This document shows positions 51,006 to 61,440 of a stretch of DNA of 64,000 nt, in pieces. The notes below the pieces were generated by a model that was not told where the DNA came from, did not search any database, and saw only the letters and a program-made list of their open reading frames with translations. The DNA lies in the NCBI GenBank assembly GCA_050949725.1, contig JBMNGH010000001.1:124001-188000 (forward strand). Direction: 5' to 3'. The position numbers and the translations under genes were made by a program. Source of the stretch: JBMNGH01 sp050949725 (GTDB lineage Bacteria > Bacillota > Thermosediminibacteria > Thermosediminibacterales > Tepidanaerobacteraceae). Within the stretch, counting starts at the first letter, position 1. Each line of letters begins with the position of its first letter.

Positions 51006-51461
51006 TCACATTTCTGCGAGTTGCTCAATTTCATCAGGCTTTAATATCTTTAAAAGATCCAAAATTATTAATAATTTGTCGCCTATTTTTCCTACTCCTT
51101 GTAAGAAATCTGCGTCTATCCCAGCAACAATTGAAGGTGCCATTTCTATAGCATTCTGAGGAAGCTGGATCACTTCAGTAGCAGAATCGACTATCATTCC
51201 AACAGTTATATCTTCAACATTTACAATAATAATACGGGTGTTATCTGTTTCTTCCCTCTTCGGAAGGTCAAATCTCTTTTTTAAATCAATTACAGTTACT
51301 ATATCTCCTCTTAAATTGATTACACCTTCCACAAATTGTGGCGCTTTGGGCACTCTTGTTATAGGCATCATGCGCTCAATAGTCTTTACTTGAAGTATAT
51401 CTACACCATAAGTTTCTTCGCCTAGCTTGAATTCGACAAATTGACGGATATCTTCGGTCAC
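51006..51461 (-). CDS. cheW: Chemotaxis coupling protein CheW
   Basis: A 151-residue SH3-like coupling protein linking receptors to CheA. Typical sequence is FKLGEETYGVDILQVKTIERM and FVEGVINLRGDIVTVIDLKKRF. It lies 16 bp after cheA and just before cheC in the same operon. Confidence 0.96.
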   Translation of the reverse strand: MTEDIRQFVEFKLGEETYGVDILQVKTIERMMPITRVPKAPQFVEGVINLRGDIVTVIDLKKRFDLPKREETDNTRIIIVNVEDITVGMIVDSATEVIQLPQNAIEMAPSIVAGIDADFLQGVGKIGDKLLIILDLLKILKPDEIEQLAEM

Positions 51462-51477
51462 AGAAATACCTCCAAAC

Positions 51478-53457
51478 TCAAATTAATGTATTTACATCAA
51501 GTATCAATGCAACTTTTCCATCTCCGAGAATTGTTGCACCTGCGATAAATTTGATGTTTTCTAAATAATTACCGAGTGACTTAATAACAATCTCCTGCTG
51601 ACCAATTAGTTTTTCCACTACCAAACCGACATCTCTATCTCCTTTTTTCACAATAACAACGGTCATATATTGTTTTGAGTCTACATCTGTTTGTATGTCA
51701 AGCACTTCACTTAATTTGAGCAGGGGAACCACTCGTTCCCTAAGCAATATGACCTCATGTTTCTGGACTTTTTTTAGGGTCTCTCTGGAAATAATTACCG
51801 TCTCTTTTATTGAGCTCAATGGAATTGCATACTTTTCTTCTCCTACCTGAACCATAAGTGCTTGAATTATAGCCAAAGTTAAGGGTAATCTTATACTAAA
51901 TAAGGTCCCACAACCTCTTCTGGACTCCACTTCCACAGAACCGCCTAAAGTCTCAATTTTAGTCTTTACTACATCTAGCCCTACCCCTCTGCCTGATACA
52001 TCGGATACCTGATCTTTTGTACTGAATCCAGGGCGAAATAAAAATTGAATAATTTCAGCATCGCTTAATTTTTCAGCCTGTAAATCAGTCACCAGCCCTT
52101 TGCGAAGTGCTCTTTTTAAAATGTTATCAGGGTCTATGCCTTTGCCATCGTCACTTACTTCTATTACCACATTGTTTCCGTCATGATAAGCCTTGATTTT
52201 AATATTGCCCTCTTCGGCCTTGCCCAAGCTGATTCTCTCACTAGGGCTCTCTAAACCGTGATCTGCGGCATTTCTAATTAGGTGAATCAAAGGATCCCCT
52301 ATTTCATCAATAATTGTTCTGTCCAGCTCGGTTTCTTGACCCTCTATACGTAAATTTATTTTCTTCGATAGCTCTCGAGATAAATCATGAACAACCCTGG
52401 GAAACCGATTAAAAATATTTTCGATCGGGACCATACGGACCTTCATAACAGCATCGTGTAAATTTGAAGTAACGCGTTCCAGCTGTTCTATGGTTTCTTT
52501 TTTCTTTTTGGTATCGTTTTTTTCATCAAGGTCTTCAAGTCGGGTTTTAATAATTATAAGCTCACTAACAAGATTCATAAGCTTGTCCAGCCTGGATATA
52601 TCGACTCTAAGCGTTTTGTTCACCTTTTTTTTGTACGTTGATTTTGCACTATTGGAGCTGAGTTTTGCAGAATTATCCTTGCCTAAATAATTCGATTCAC
52701 CATTTGTAAAGTCTTCTAAAATAGAGGTGTCAAGTTCGATTATTTCAACGTCTTTGATCTCTGAAATCGATTTGATTGATATTGCTATCTCATCTTTTGT
52801 ATTCTTCGAAATTATATAAAGTGTGAAATCGAGATCGAATTTTTCGTCTTCAATGTCACTAACCTCAGGATGTGTCTTGATTATTTCACCGAATTTCTCC
52901 AGAGTCTTAAATACTACAAATGCTCTGGCAGATTTAAGGAGGCAGCCTTCAGCTAGTGTCACCAGAATCTCATAAAGCTTATAGTCTTGAGCAAATGCTT
53001 CTTTTGCCAATCCGATCTCAAATTCGTTAAATGCTTGTTTTGGAGAAAAATTATTTGAAGAACGCTCCTCGTTTGTATCTAACGAATTATTTTTTTGTCG
53101 CAACATGTTTAAAATATGTTGTACACTCATCTCACTTTCAGCAGAATTTTCGACAATGTCATTGATGAGCATTTCAATTACGTCCACACATTGTAAAAGG
53201 GTATCAATTATATCTTGTGTTGCATTAACCCGGTTACTTCTTATTTCCTGGAGCAGATTTTCCATTTCATGGGTTATTTCTGAAATACGGTTAAAGCCCA
53301 TTGTTCCAGCCATGCCCTTTAATGTATGTGCAGATCTAAATATTTCATCTACAGCACTGCGATTACTACTGTCTTCAAGTAGTAAAATATTTTCATTTAA
53401 ATTCTGGATATGTTCTTTAGCTTCTTCTAAGAAAATATCCAAATATTGATTGTTCAC
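51478..53457 (-). CDS. cheA: Chemotaxis histidine kinase CheA
   Basis: A 659-residue kinase. The Hpt domain has phosphorylatable H44 in SAHTLKGMAG. A P2-like CheY-docking region is at about 150-260. The dimerisation helices are at about 290-345 (RVDISRLDKLMNLVSELII). The HATPase is at about 345-520, with HLIRNAADHGLESP (N box), DDGKGID (G1) and GRGVGLDVVK (G2). The C-terminal CheW-like domain is RLPLTLAIIQALMV. It autophosphorylates and feeds CheY and CheB. GTG start with GGGAGGTGG. Confidence 0.96.
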   Translation of the reverse strand: MNNQYLDIFLEEAKEHIQNLNENILLLEDSSNRSAVDEIFRSAHTLKGMAGTMGFNRISEITHEMENLLQEIRSNRVNATQDIIDTLLQCVDVIEMLINDIVENSAESEMSVQHILNMLRQKNNSLDTNEERSSNNFSPKQAFNEFEIGLAKEAFAQDYKLYEILVTLAEGCLLKSARAFVVFKTLEKFGEIIKTHPEVSDIEDEKFDLDFTLYIISKNTKDEIAISIKSISEIKDVEIIELDTSILEDFTNGESNYLGKDNSAKLSSNSAKSTYKKKVNKTLRVDISRLDKLMNLVSELIIIKTRLEDLDEKNDTKKKKETIEQLERVTSNLHDAVMKVRMVPIENIFNRFPRVVHDLSRELSKKINLRIEGQETELDRTIIDEIGDPLIHLIRNAADHGLESPSERISLGKAEEGNIKIKAYHDGNNVVIEVSDDGKGIDPDNILKRALRKGLVTDLQAEKLSDAEIIQFLFRPGFSTKDQVSDVSGRGVGLDVVKTKIETLGGSVEVESRRGCGTLFSIRLPLTLAIIQALMVQVGEEKYAIPLSSIKETVIISRETLKKVQKHEVILLRERVVPLLKLSEVLDIQTDVDSKQYMTVVIVKKGDRDVGLVVEKLIGQQEIVIKSLGNYLENIKFIAGATILGDGKVALILDVNTLI

Positions 53458-53515
53458 AAAACCACCTCCCTCTGTCGTATGAGTGCGCTGTCTCCTTTGT
53501 TAATATATTATATAA

Positions 53516-54397
53516 TTAAACTTCATTTTTCATCATGTTTAATAATTTTTTAAACCATTTCACAACCGTATGGCCTCCGTCTTGCTTTTGTTTTGGCCCG
53601 GTGTTCAGAATTTGATTGGTAATATTAGTAATGCATTTAGAAGCAAGGCCATTAGGGTAATTAACATAAAACGGGATTTGTTTCATATTTGAATTCTTTA
53701 CTGATTTATCTTCAAGAACATAACCGAGATATAGGACATTGGCATTTAAAAATCTTTTCGTTGCTCTGATCAATTTGTCTACGGTATTATTTGCCTCCCT
53801 GAAATTAGCAACCCTATTAACAATTAAGTTAACATGATCAAAATGTTTGTGAACCAATTTGATTATTGCATAAGCATCTGTTACCGAACTTGGTTCCGGA
53901 GTTGTCACCACTATCACTTCATCTGAAGCCTGAATAAAACTGATTACGCTTTTTGATAGACCGGCTCCCGTGTCTATTAATATGTAATCAAAATCATTCT
54001 TGAGTTTGTCAAAAGATTCTATTAATGCGGAGAGCTGAAACGTAGACAGGTTTGCCAGTTCGTAGAGCCCAGAAGCACCTGGAAGTATCATCACACCCAT
54101 TTGCCCTTTAATCAAAATATCCTCAAGCGCACGTTTTGATTGTAATAAATGAAATATATTTTGCTTCGAATGAATTCCCGTTATAATGTCAACATTTGCA
54201 AGACCCAGATCTGCATCTATCAGCAGAACTTTTTTACCTGCAGCTTGCATAGCCAATGCAATATTAACTGAAATATTTGTTTTGCCCACACCTCCTTTTC
54301 CACTTGTTATACAATAAACCTTTAAGGTGTCGGTAGGTGCTTTAGAAAAACGCACATCTGCCATCATTTGATGCAACTTGGATACCTGCTCATACAT
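53516..54397 (-). CDS. flhG: Flagellar number regulator FlhG (MinD-like ATPase)
   Basis: A 293-residue MinD/ParA-type ATPase with an N-terminal Q/M-rich activator helix (MYEQVSKLHQMMADV), which in FlhG stimulates FlhF. It has deviant Walker A SGKGGVGKTN, DADLGLANVD and LIDTGAGLS. It overlaps the end of flhF by 8 bp. Together they place and count flagella. Confidence 0.94.
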   Translation of the reverse strand: MYEQVSKLHQMMADVRFSKAPTDTLKVYCITSGKGGVGKTNISVNIALAMQAAGKKVLLIDADLGLANVDIITGIHSKQNIFHLLQSKRALEDILIKGQMGVMILPGASGLYELANLSTFQLSALIESFDKLKNDFDYILIDTGAGLSKSVISFIQASDEVIVVTTPEPSSVTDAYAIIKLVHKHFDHVNLIVNRVANFREANNTVDKLIRATKRFLNANVLYLGYVLEDKSVKNSNMKQIPFYVNYPNGLASKCITNITNQILNTGPKQKQDGGHTVVKWFKKLLNMMKNEV

Positions 54398-55538
54398 TTT
54401 TAATGCCCCCAAGAATCATCTCCGCTATCTTTTCTGATGAGGCAATCTCTATATCATCCGGTACATTCTGCCCGGAAGTGATATAAGAGAGAGGACATTT
54501 CGTAATTTCAATAGCATTTAAAATTGGGCCATATGTATTTGTCTCGTCGAGCTTTGTAATCAGCAATTTGTTGTAATTCATTTCCTTATAATTATTTAAA
54601 ATCTGGCAAATATCCTGTCCTTTAGTTGCAGCACTTATAACCATATATACATCTGTAGGAGCTAAGGCCTCTAGTAGGCCCTTCGTCTTCCTTATTTGCA
54701 GCTTATTGTTTGGACTCGTCCCAGTGGTATCTATAAGGAGTAAATCATAAGATTTAAGCTCTTCCATTATTTTCTTAGTGTCATCAAAATTGTATATCGT
54801 CCGAACAGGTACTCCCAGAAGTTCTCCGTACAGCTTTAACTGCTCTATGGCACCAACTCTAAATGTATCAGCGGTAATCATTGCAACCTCTTTTCCCTGA
54901 TATAGAGCAAAGTGTGACGCTAGTTTAGCAATAGTCGTTGTTTTCCCTACACCCGTCGGCCCTACAAAGGCCACAACTGAACACCCGTCATATACAAGAT
55001 CTATCGGGCTCGTACAACCTATCCTATCGGAAATTTCATTTTTTACAGCATTATAAATATTTTTGTCATCAATAACGGTGTCTTTCGATAGGGCCTTGAT
55101 TACACTTGATATTATATCTCTGGCTATTTTAGTATCAACCTGATTTGAAATCATTCTACCATAAAAATCGCTAAATTTGGTAGGTAAAGAAAAAGTACCG
55201 TCAGCCACCCGTTTTTGGCCATCGTGTAACTTGTACAGCATTTGTTTAACTTCATTAATGTCTGATCTTATATTTTCCAGGTCTTCAGACTGGAATTTAT
55301 TCTGGATTCTTTCTATGTTTGGAAGTACCGGCCTTGACATTGGTCTCTGAGTCTGCTCCTTTTTGACATTAATATCATTAGCTGCAACCACTTCAACCAT
55401 TGTTTTCGAAAACAACCCCAAAAACCCACCCTTTTTGACCCACTTCGTCTGAAGTATTAAGGCATCTTTGCCCATATCACTCTTTACTTTATAAAATGCT
55501 TCTTGAACATTGTCTGCAACATATGTCCTTATCTTCAT
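54390..55538 (-). CDS. flhF: Flagellar GTPase FlhF
   Basis: A 382-residue SRP-type GTPase. The N-terminal basic/linker part is at 1-130, the NG domain from about 140. G1 is GPTGVGKTTTIAKLA, followed by TADTFRVGAIEQL, DTTGTSP and TKLDETNTYG. It sets the site of flagellar assembly with FlhG. Its start abuts the flhA stop (shared 55538). Confidence 0.95.
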   Translation of the reverse strand: MKIRTYVADNVQEAFYKVKSDMGKDALILQTKWVKKGGFLGLFSKTMVEVVAANDINVKKEQTQRPMSRPVLPNIERIQNKFQSEDLENIRSDINEVKQMLYKLHDGQKRVADGTFSLPTKFSDFYGRMISNQVDTKIARDIISSVIKALSKDTVIDDKNIYNAVKNEISDRIGCTSPIDLVYDGCSVVAFVGPTGVGKTTTIAKLASHFALYQGKEVAMITADTFRVGAIEQLKLYGELLGVPVRTIYNFDDTKKIMEELKSYDLLLIDTTGTSPNNKLQIRKTKGLLEALAPTDVYMVISAATKGQDICQILNNYKEMNYNKLLITKLDETNTYGPILNAIEITKCPLSYITSGQNVPDDIEIASSEKIAEMILGGIKNV

Positions 55539-57568
55539 TAGAAAGCCACCGTCCCAACAGTTTTAACATCCACACCAGGTTCAAGCTCACTGTATGAAAT
55601 TACCGGTAAAAAAACAGTGTGTTCACCGATAATCTTTCTAAAATATGCCCTAACTAGGGGACTTGTCAATACAATAGGGGATATCCCCTTTGCATTCAAC
55701 TCTCTCACAAGTTTCATGACAGATGCTCGTATTTTTTGTACAGCAGAAGGTTCTAATGCGATGTATGGGCCCTGCTCCGTCTCCTGTATAGATTCTAGAA
55801 TTTTATCTTCCAATTCTCTTTCGAGGGTGATCACCTGCACTTTTTTATCTACTGCAAAACGATTAGTTATCACCCGTTTTAACCTGCGCCTCACATATTC
55901 AGTTAACATATCCGTATCTTTTGTGATTTGCGCATAATCTCCTATTGATTCTAAGATTGTGACCATATCTCTGATCGGGACGCCTTCTCTCAGCAGGTTT
56001 GACAAAACTTTCTGAACCTCACCGACCGTGACCACCTTCGGTACTAGCTCTTCCAGCAGTGCGGGATACTGTTCCTTCAAGTTATCTAATATGTTCTTAA
56101 CTTCCTGCCTGCCGAGAAGCTCATGGGCGTAATTTTTGATTACTTCTGTCAAATGAGTAGCAAGTACTGATGAAGCGTCAACAACAGTATATCCTAAACT
56201 CTCCGCTCTTTCTTTTTTATCTGATTTTATCCACTTCGCCGGTAAGCCAAAGGCGGGTTCTCTCGTTTTCAATCCTTCAATATCTAATGCACCTCCTGAA
56301 GGATTCATAACCATAAGATCCTCAGGTTTCAGTTCTCCTCTTGCAGCTTCAATCCCCTTGATTTTTATCACATATTCATCAGGATTCAGCTGAATATTGT
56401 CACGCAATCTTATCATAGGTACAATCATCCCCAAATCTAAGGCACACTGGCGTCTAATCATGACAACCCTATCGAGTAAATCTCCACCTTGATTGACATC
56501 TGCGAGAGGGATAATGTTGTAACCGAATTCAACCTCTATTGGGTCAACATTCAAAAGTGAAAAAATGTTCTCCGGTCTTTTCATTTCTTCTATCTCTTTT
56601 TGCCTTTTAAGCTCAATTTGTTTTAAATCCTCTTGTTTTGAGACCCTCTGTATAACAATACCCATATAGGCGAAGGCTGCCGCCAATATCAAAAATGGAA
56701 GAGTTGGTAGGCCGGGTATCAAAGATAAAAAACCCAATACTCCTGCCGATATATACAAGAGTTTCGGGTAAGAAGTCAACTGCCTTATAATATCGTTGCC
56801 CAAATTACCCGCACTTGCAGCTTTTGTAACAACAATGCCTGTTGCAGTAGATACTAACAGGGCAGGGATTTGGCTTGCTAGACCATCTCCTACAGTTAGA
56901 AGAGTATACCTTTGGGCAGCTTCAAATGGCTCATAACCTTGGAATACAACGCCTGTTACAAGGCCCCCTATAATATTAATAACAGATATTATTATTCCGG
57001 CTATTGCATCTCCTTTTATGAATTTGCTGGCACCGTCCATCGCACCGTAGAAGTCTGCTTCCCTTTGTATGTCCTGTCTTCTTTGGCGTGCTTCACTTTC
57101 AGTTATTATTCCGGCATTTAAATCTGCGTCAATGCTCATCTGCTTTCCAGGCATGGCGTCAAGGGTGAACCTTGCAGCCACCTCTGCAACCCTTTCAGCT
57201 CCTCGTGTTATCACAACAAACTGGACTATTATTATTATTAAATATATGATAAAGCCGACAATCACATTTCCCTGTACGACAAAGTTCCCAAAAGTTTCAA
57301 TAACTTTTCCGGCAAAACCGTTTAGTAAAATAAGCCTTGTCGATGATATGTTTAGGCATAACCTAAGCAATGTCATAAGCAGCAAAAGTGATGGAAATAT
57401 AGAAAAATCAAGTGGTTTTTCCATATTCATGGATATTAACAATATTACAAGTGAAAGGGAAATATTAAAAGATAAAAGCACGTCGAGTATACCAGTTGGA
57501 AGAGGAATTACCATCATAATAACAACCATTATTGCAAATAAAGCAATCGCTATGTCTCCATGCTTCAC
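55538..57568 (-). CDS. flhA: Flagellar export gate protein FlhA
   Basis: A 676-residue export-gate component. Seven to eight membrane helices fill the first about 310 residues, including the FHIPEP-type region (GAMDGASKFIKGDAIAGI and the DADLNAGIITESEARQRR loop). A large cytoplasmic domain follows that receives chaperone-substrate complexes. GTG start with AAGGGGG. It lies between flhB and flhF as in Bacillus. Confidence 0.97.
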   Translation of the reverse strand: MKHGDIAIALFAIMVVIMMVIPLPTGILDVLLSFNISLSLVILLISMNMEKPLDFSIFPSLLLLMTLLRLCLNISSTRLILLNGFAGKVIETFGNFVVQGNVIVGFIIYLIIIIVQFVVITRGAERVAEVAARFTLDAMPGKQMSIDADLNAGIITESEARQRRQDIQREADFYGAMDGASKFIKGDAIAGIIISVINIIGGLVTGVVFQGYEPFEAAQRYTLLTVGDGLASQIPALLVSTATGIVVTKAASAGNLGNDIIRQLTSYPKLLYISAGVLGFLSLIPGLPTLPFLILAAAFAYMGIVIQRVSKQEDLKQIELKRQKEIEEMKRPENIFSLLNVDPIEVEFGYNIIPLADVNQGGDLLDRVVMIRRQCALDLGMIVPMIRLRDNIQLNPDEYVIKIKGIEAARGELKPEDLMVMNPSGGALDIEGLKTREPAFGLPAKWIKSDKKERAESLGYTVVDASSVLATHLTEVIKNYAHELLGRQEVKNILDNLKEQYPALLEELVPKVVTVGEVQKVLSNLLREGVPIRDMVTILESIGDYAQITKDTDMLTEYVRRRLKRVITNRFAVDKKVQVITLERELEDKILESIQETEQGPYIALEPSAVQKIRASVMKLVRELNAKGISPIVLTSPLVRAYFRKIIGEHTVFLPVISYSELEPGVDVKTVGTVAF

Positions 57569-57570
57569 TG

Positions 57571-58659
57571 TTAATACCCCCTTTCCTTCATGCTATACAC
57601 AAATGCAAGTATTTCAGCTACGGCATTGTACAATTTTTCAGGTATTGCTTCTCCTATGTCTACACTTTTGTAAATTACACGAGCTAGCGACTTGTTCTCA
57701 ACAATTGGGACACCCTCAATTTCGGCTATGTCTTTTATCTTTTGCGCAAGCTTGTCCCTACCTTTTGCAATAAGTATAGGAGCTAAAGTCGTATCAGCGT
57801 CATACATTAGTGCAACCGCTATATGGGTGGGATTTGTTATTACGACATCCGCATTTTTAATGTCATGCATCATTCTCCGCCTGGAAATCTGCCTTTGTAT
57901 TTGCCTTATCCTTGTTTTTGTCTGCGGATTTCCCTCCATTTCTTTATACTCTTCCTTTATGTCTTGCTTTGACATCATAAGGCTTTTTTCATGTTCTCTC
58001 CGATTAAATATGTAATCAAATACCGCCAGAACCAGAAGCGCTAAAGCCGACTTGAATCCTATATCAAATGCGGTATTTGTCAAAAATTTTGCAGAATCTT
58101 CCATACTCATATCCAACATCAAGGGAAATGTGTTAATTCTAGATTTTATTACACTAAAGGTCACATAGGCTACAATAAATATTTTTAAAATGGACTTTAT
58201 CAGTTCCATCAAACTTCTTCTGGAGAAAATCCGCTTTATACCTTGCAAAGGATTAATTCTGTTTAGATCAGGATATATTGGCTTTAAGCTGAAAACAAAT
58301 CCAACTTGAAGGAAATTTGATACAATGCCTGCCAGAAAAACCCCTGCAACAATTGGTAGAATAGCCCTTGACAAAAACAGCATACTATCGGCCAGAATGT
58401 TGTGGGTAAAAGTTACCCCACTTAAGGCATTAGCTTGAATGTAGTCTCTCAGTATCATCTTGATAAACTCCAGTTGCCTGTCGATAATCGCGGGACCAAA
58501 AATCTTTAATACAAATAATGCAGTAAACAGTACTATTACCGAATTTAACTCCCTGCTGGCAACTACCTGGCCTCGCTCTCTCGCCTTTTGCCTTCTTCGA
58601 GGTGTGGGTTTTTCAGTCCTTTCTTGAGCAAACAATTGTAAATTCATGGACCATTCCAC
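57571..58659 (-). CDS. flhB: Flagellar export protein FlhB
   Basis: A 362-residue substrate-specificity switch of the flagellar secretion system. It has four membrane helices between about 30 and 220. The autocleavage site NPTH is present in VVITNPTHIAVAL. The cytoplasmic C-domain continues to KSLARVIYKSVDIGEAIPEKLY. The start (GTG at 58659 or ATG at 58647) overlaps the fliR end and is not decided. Confidence 0.96.
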   Translation of the reverse strand: MEWSMNLQLFAQERTEKPTPRRRQKARERGQVVASRELNSVIVLFTALFVLKIFGPAIIDRQLEFIKMILRDYIQANALSGVTFTHNILADSMLFLSRAILPIVAGVFLAGIVSNFLQVGFVFSLKPIYPDLNRINPLQGIKRIFSRRSLMELIKSILKIFIVAYVTFSVIKSRINTFPLMLDMSMEDSAKFLTNTAFDIGFKSALALLVLAVFDYIFNRREHEKSLMMSKQDIKEEYKEMEGNPQTKTRIRQIQRQISRRRMMHDIKNADVVITNPTHIAVALMYDADTTLAPILIAKGRDKLAQKIKDIAEIEGVPIVENKSLARVIYKSVDIGEAIPEKLYNAVAEILAFVYSMKERGY

Positions 58660-59423
58660 ATTCCCCTCAAAATGCTAACTATATTTTCATATTTTAAGTT
58701 AAAAATTACATCCAAAACCGTAATGTACAATGGCAGCATAATCATAATCCCTATAATTCCTGCAACTATCTTGATCGGAAGACCGACAAGAAAAACATTC
58801 ATGTGGGGAACTGTCCTGGCTATCAAACCGAGCGCCAAATCGGTTAATAACACTATCGAAATCACCGGTAAGCAGACTTTTACCGCTATTATCAACATAT
58901 CACTAAACGCACTGAATAAGGCCGCTATAAAACCGGAACCAAAAGTTGCTTTTCCTATTGGTACGATCCTGAAACTTTCTACCAGACATCTTATGAGGAC
59001 ATGATGACCGTTCGCGGTTAAAAAAATCAATATTGCCATGATGTAGAAAAAATTGCCCATAAGCGGGATGGGTGTATTGCTCTGGGTATCCATCACGTTG
59101 ACTATGCCAAAGCCCATCATCATGTCTATTACCCCTCCTGCCAAATACAGAGATGAAAATATGAGTAATGATATATAACCCATTGTCAACCCTACGATAA
59201 CTTCTTTTACAATTATTGCGATAAATGACCAGAGATCGTCACCGTAAAAATATGTATCTGTTAAAAGTGGAAGTACAATAAATGAAGCTAAACCGGCAAG
59301 CCCAACTTTCACCTGAACCGGAATTTCTCTCCTGCCAAAAATAGGGGTCAAAGCAAAAAAACCGAGACATCTAAACATAATAACCAAAAAATTTATCAGG
59401 GCAGTATTAGCATCTGTATTCAT
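58644..59423 (-). CDS. fliR: Flagellar export protein FliR
   Basis: A 259-residue export-gate membrane protein with six helices. Family sequence includes MFRCLGFFALTPIFGRREIPVQVK near the start and IALPLLTD-like IVLPLLTD. It overlaps the flhB start by 16 bp. Confidence 0.95.
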   Translation of the reverse strand: MNTDANTALINFLVIMFRCLGFFALTPIFGRREIPVQVKVGLAGLASFIVLPLLTDTYFYGDDLWSFIAIIVKEVIVGLTMGYISLLIFSSLYLAGGVIDMMMGFGIVNVMDTQSNTPIPLMGNFFYIMAILIFLTANGHHVLIRCLVESFRIVPIGKATFGSGFIAALFSAFSDMLIIAVKVCLPVISIVLLTDLALGLIARTVPHMNVFLVGLPIKIVAGIIGIMIMLPLYITVLDVIFNLKYENIVSILRGMWNGP

Positions 59424-59455
59424 TTTTCAAACCTCAAATACCATAAATTATTGCA

Positions 59456-59725
59456 TTAATAAATAAAACCGGGTAACCCATAAAATAGATTGTGTGTGAA
59501 TCTGACGATTATATCAAGCATCCAAGGGCCAAATATTAAAATTGCGGCCATTACAGCGATAATCTTGGGCACAAAAGTCAGTGTTTGCTCCTGTATCTGA
59601 GTTGTTGCCTGCAAAATGCTTATGATAATTCCTACTAACATGCTGAGACCAAGTATCGGAGCAGCTACAAGCAAGGCAACAGTAAGGCTTTCTCTAGCAA
59701 GGTGTATTACCATATCCTGTGTCAA
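59456..59725 (-). CDS. fliQ: Flagellar export protein FliQ
   Basis: An 89-residue two-helix gate protein (LTVALLVAAPILGLSMLVGIIISILQATTQIQEQTLTFVPK type, as two helices with the QATTQIQEQ turn). TTG start with AGGGGTGA. Between fliP and fliR. Confidence 0.95.
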   Translation of the reverse strand: MTQDMVIHLARESLTVALLVAAPILGLSMLVGIIISILQATTQIQEQTLTFVPKIIAVMAAILIFGPWMLDIIVRFTHNLFYGLPGFIY

Positions 59726-59741
59726 TACACATCACCCCTTA

Positions 59742-60506
59742 TTAGTTAAATCCTGCCAACAGAGACCTCACAACAATATTCCATCCATCCACCAGAATAA
59801 AGAGCAGTATTTTAAAAGGCAGCGAAATCATTACGGGTGGCAGCATGAGCATTCCCATAGACATCAAAGTACTTGAAACGATAATATCGATTATTAAAAA
59901 AGGTACAAATATTACAAACCCCATTTGAAAGGCTGTCTTTAGCTCGCTGATAATAAAAGCCGGTATTAATACATGTGTCGGCACATCGTTTAACGACTCT
60001 ATCTGGTGATCTGTGTCAGCATAATGCAGAAAAAGGGCAAGGTCTTTTTCCCGTGTCTGTTTAAACATAAAATCCCGCAAAGGAATTTCCGCCCTGCTCA
60101 AAGCTTCTGTCGTATCTATCTCTTGGTTTAAATAGGGTTGAAGAGCCTGAGAATTTATATCAGTCCATACTGGTGCCATTATGAAAATGGTCATAAATAA
60201 GGCAAGCCCTATCAAAACCTGATTAGGTGGAACCTGTTGTACACCAAGGCCATTCCTCGTAAAAGAAAGAACGATGATGACCCTCGTAAAAGATGTCAAC
60301 ATTACTAAAATTGAAGGAGCTAGCGATAAAATAGTCAACAATAATATTATCTGCAATGTTGTGACTGTCTCACCAGGAGTATTGGCCGGTTCAAAAAAGG
60401 GAATTACCGGCACCTCAAACTGGGGTGCTCCATTAACGATTCTCAAGCAGCAACCGTATCCGAATAAAACAAAAAAAGTCGTTGATACAAGTATTTTCTT
60501 AATCAA
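59742..60506 (-). CDS. fliP: Flagellar export protein FliP
   Basis: A 254-residue gate protein with a cleavable-type N-terminal signal and four further helices. Family motifs are LAPSILVMLTSFTRVIIVLSF, GVQQVPPNQVLIGLALF and GFVIFVPFLIIDIIVSSTLMSMGM (partial segments). It overlaps fliO by 4 bp. Confidence 0.96.
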   Translation of the reverse strand: MIKKILVSTTFFVLFGYGCCLRIVNGAPQFEVPVIPFFEPANTPGETVTTLQIILLLTILSLAPSILVMLTSFTRVIIVLSFTRNGLGVQQVPPNQVLIGLALFMTIFIMAPVWTDINSQALQPYLNQEIDTTEALSRAEIPLRDFMFKQTREKDLALFLHYADTDHQIESLNDVPTHVLIPAFIISELKTAFQMGFVIFVPFLIIDIIVSSTLMSMGMLMLPPVMISLPFKILLFILVDGWNIVVRSLLAGFN

Positions 60507-61045
60507 GATGTTTCACCATCTTTTGTTTGGTAACCATTTTTTAGCCTCTTCATTATTGATTCCAAATGACCGGCAAACTTGTTAGTTGAGGAAAATTGGC
60601 TTTCGGCTTCATTGATCAGTTCTGCTTGAGAAGGGTCTAATTTATCTAAAATACATATTCCTTTAGAGGAGGCTCCTATCATTATCAAGCCCTGAGGAGA
60701 CCTTACTATGTAAATATTTTTATCGTTTCCCAGGGAAAGGTTGTCAATTACCTCCATGTATTTACTTTTTATGTTAAAGTTTTTGCGATACAGGGAGAGA
60801 TATTTAGTTGTAAAATAAGCGATAATGCATATAGCAACAAAAATCAACAAGTATACAACAAGTGTAATGGAATTTATTGAATTTGACTCATCTGGTACCT
60901 TTCCTATTGGCTTGTCAAACTCATACTCTTTTATGCTTTCTACATCTAGAGGTTGTGCGTTCATACAATTTACTAAAAGTGTGATTTGCAATAACAGTAT
61001 TATAGCAGTAAATAATACAATTTGATTTTTACCCATTTTACCCAT
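60503..61045 (-). CDS. fliO: Flagellar export assembly protein FliO/FliZ-like
   Basis: A 180-residue membrane protein. It has an N-terminal signal-like helix, an extracytoplasmic stretch, a second helix (ITLVVYLLIFVAICIIAYF, about 58-78) and a cytoplasmic part with the FliO pattern VIDNLSLGNDKNIYIV ... LIMIGASSKGI. FliO helps FliP assemble. It is directly before fliP. Confidence 0.85.
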   Translation of the reverse strand: MGKMGKNQIVLFTAIILLLQITLLVNCMNAQPLDVESIKEYEFDKPIGKVPDESNSINSITLVVYLLIFVAICIIAYFTTKYLSLYRKNFNIKSKYMEVIDNLSLGNDKNIYIVRSPQGLIMIGASSKGICILDKLDPSQAELINEAESQFSSTNKFAGHLESIMKRLKNGYQTKDGETS

Positions 61046-61061
61046 AGAATGATAACCCTCT

Positions 61062-61421
61062 TTAACTCAAAGCTTTTTTTACGGCTTCAATAACTCTTTC
61101 AGGCTGAAATGGTTTCACAATAAAATCCAGTGCTCCTGCCTGTATAGCATCTATTACCATGGCTTGCTGACCCATGGCAGAACACATAATTATCTTAGCA
61201 GAAGGGTCATTCGCTTTTATTCTTTTTACCGCCTCAATGCCATCCATTTCCGGCATTGTTATATCCATCATTACCAAGTCAGGCTTTAAAGAATTATAGC
61301 TTTCAACTGCAACCAGCCCATTTTCAGCTTCTCCGCAAACCGGGTAACCGTTTTTTGTCAATATGTCTTTTATCATCATTCGCATAAAAGCAGCATCATC
61401 TACTATTAACGTTCCGCCCAT
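61062..61421 (-). CDS. cheY: Chemotaxis response regulator CheY
   Basis: A 119-residue single receiver domain: D8-D9 acidic pair, phospho-acceptor D53 (MMDITMPEMDG), SA in MCSAMGQ and the lysine in VKPFQPE. When phosphorylated it binds the motor switch (FliM/FliY, encoded just upstream). Confidence 0.96.
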   Translation of the reverse strand: MGGTLIVDDAAFMRMMIKDILTKNGYPVCGEAENGLVAVESYNSLKPDLVMMDITMPEMDGIEAVKRIKANDPSAKIIMCSAMGQQAMVIDAIQAGALDFIVKPFQPERVIEAVKKALS

Positions 61422-61440
61422 TTAACTCATCCTCCCTAAG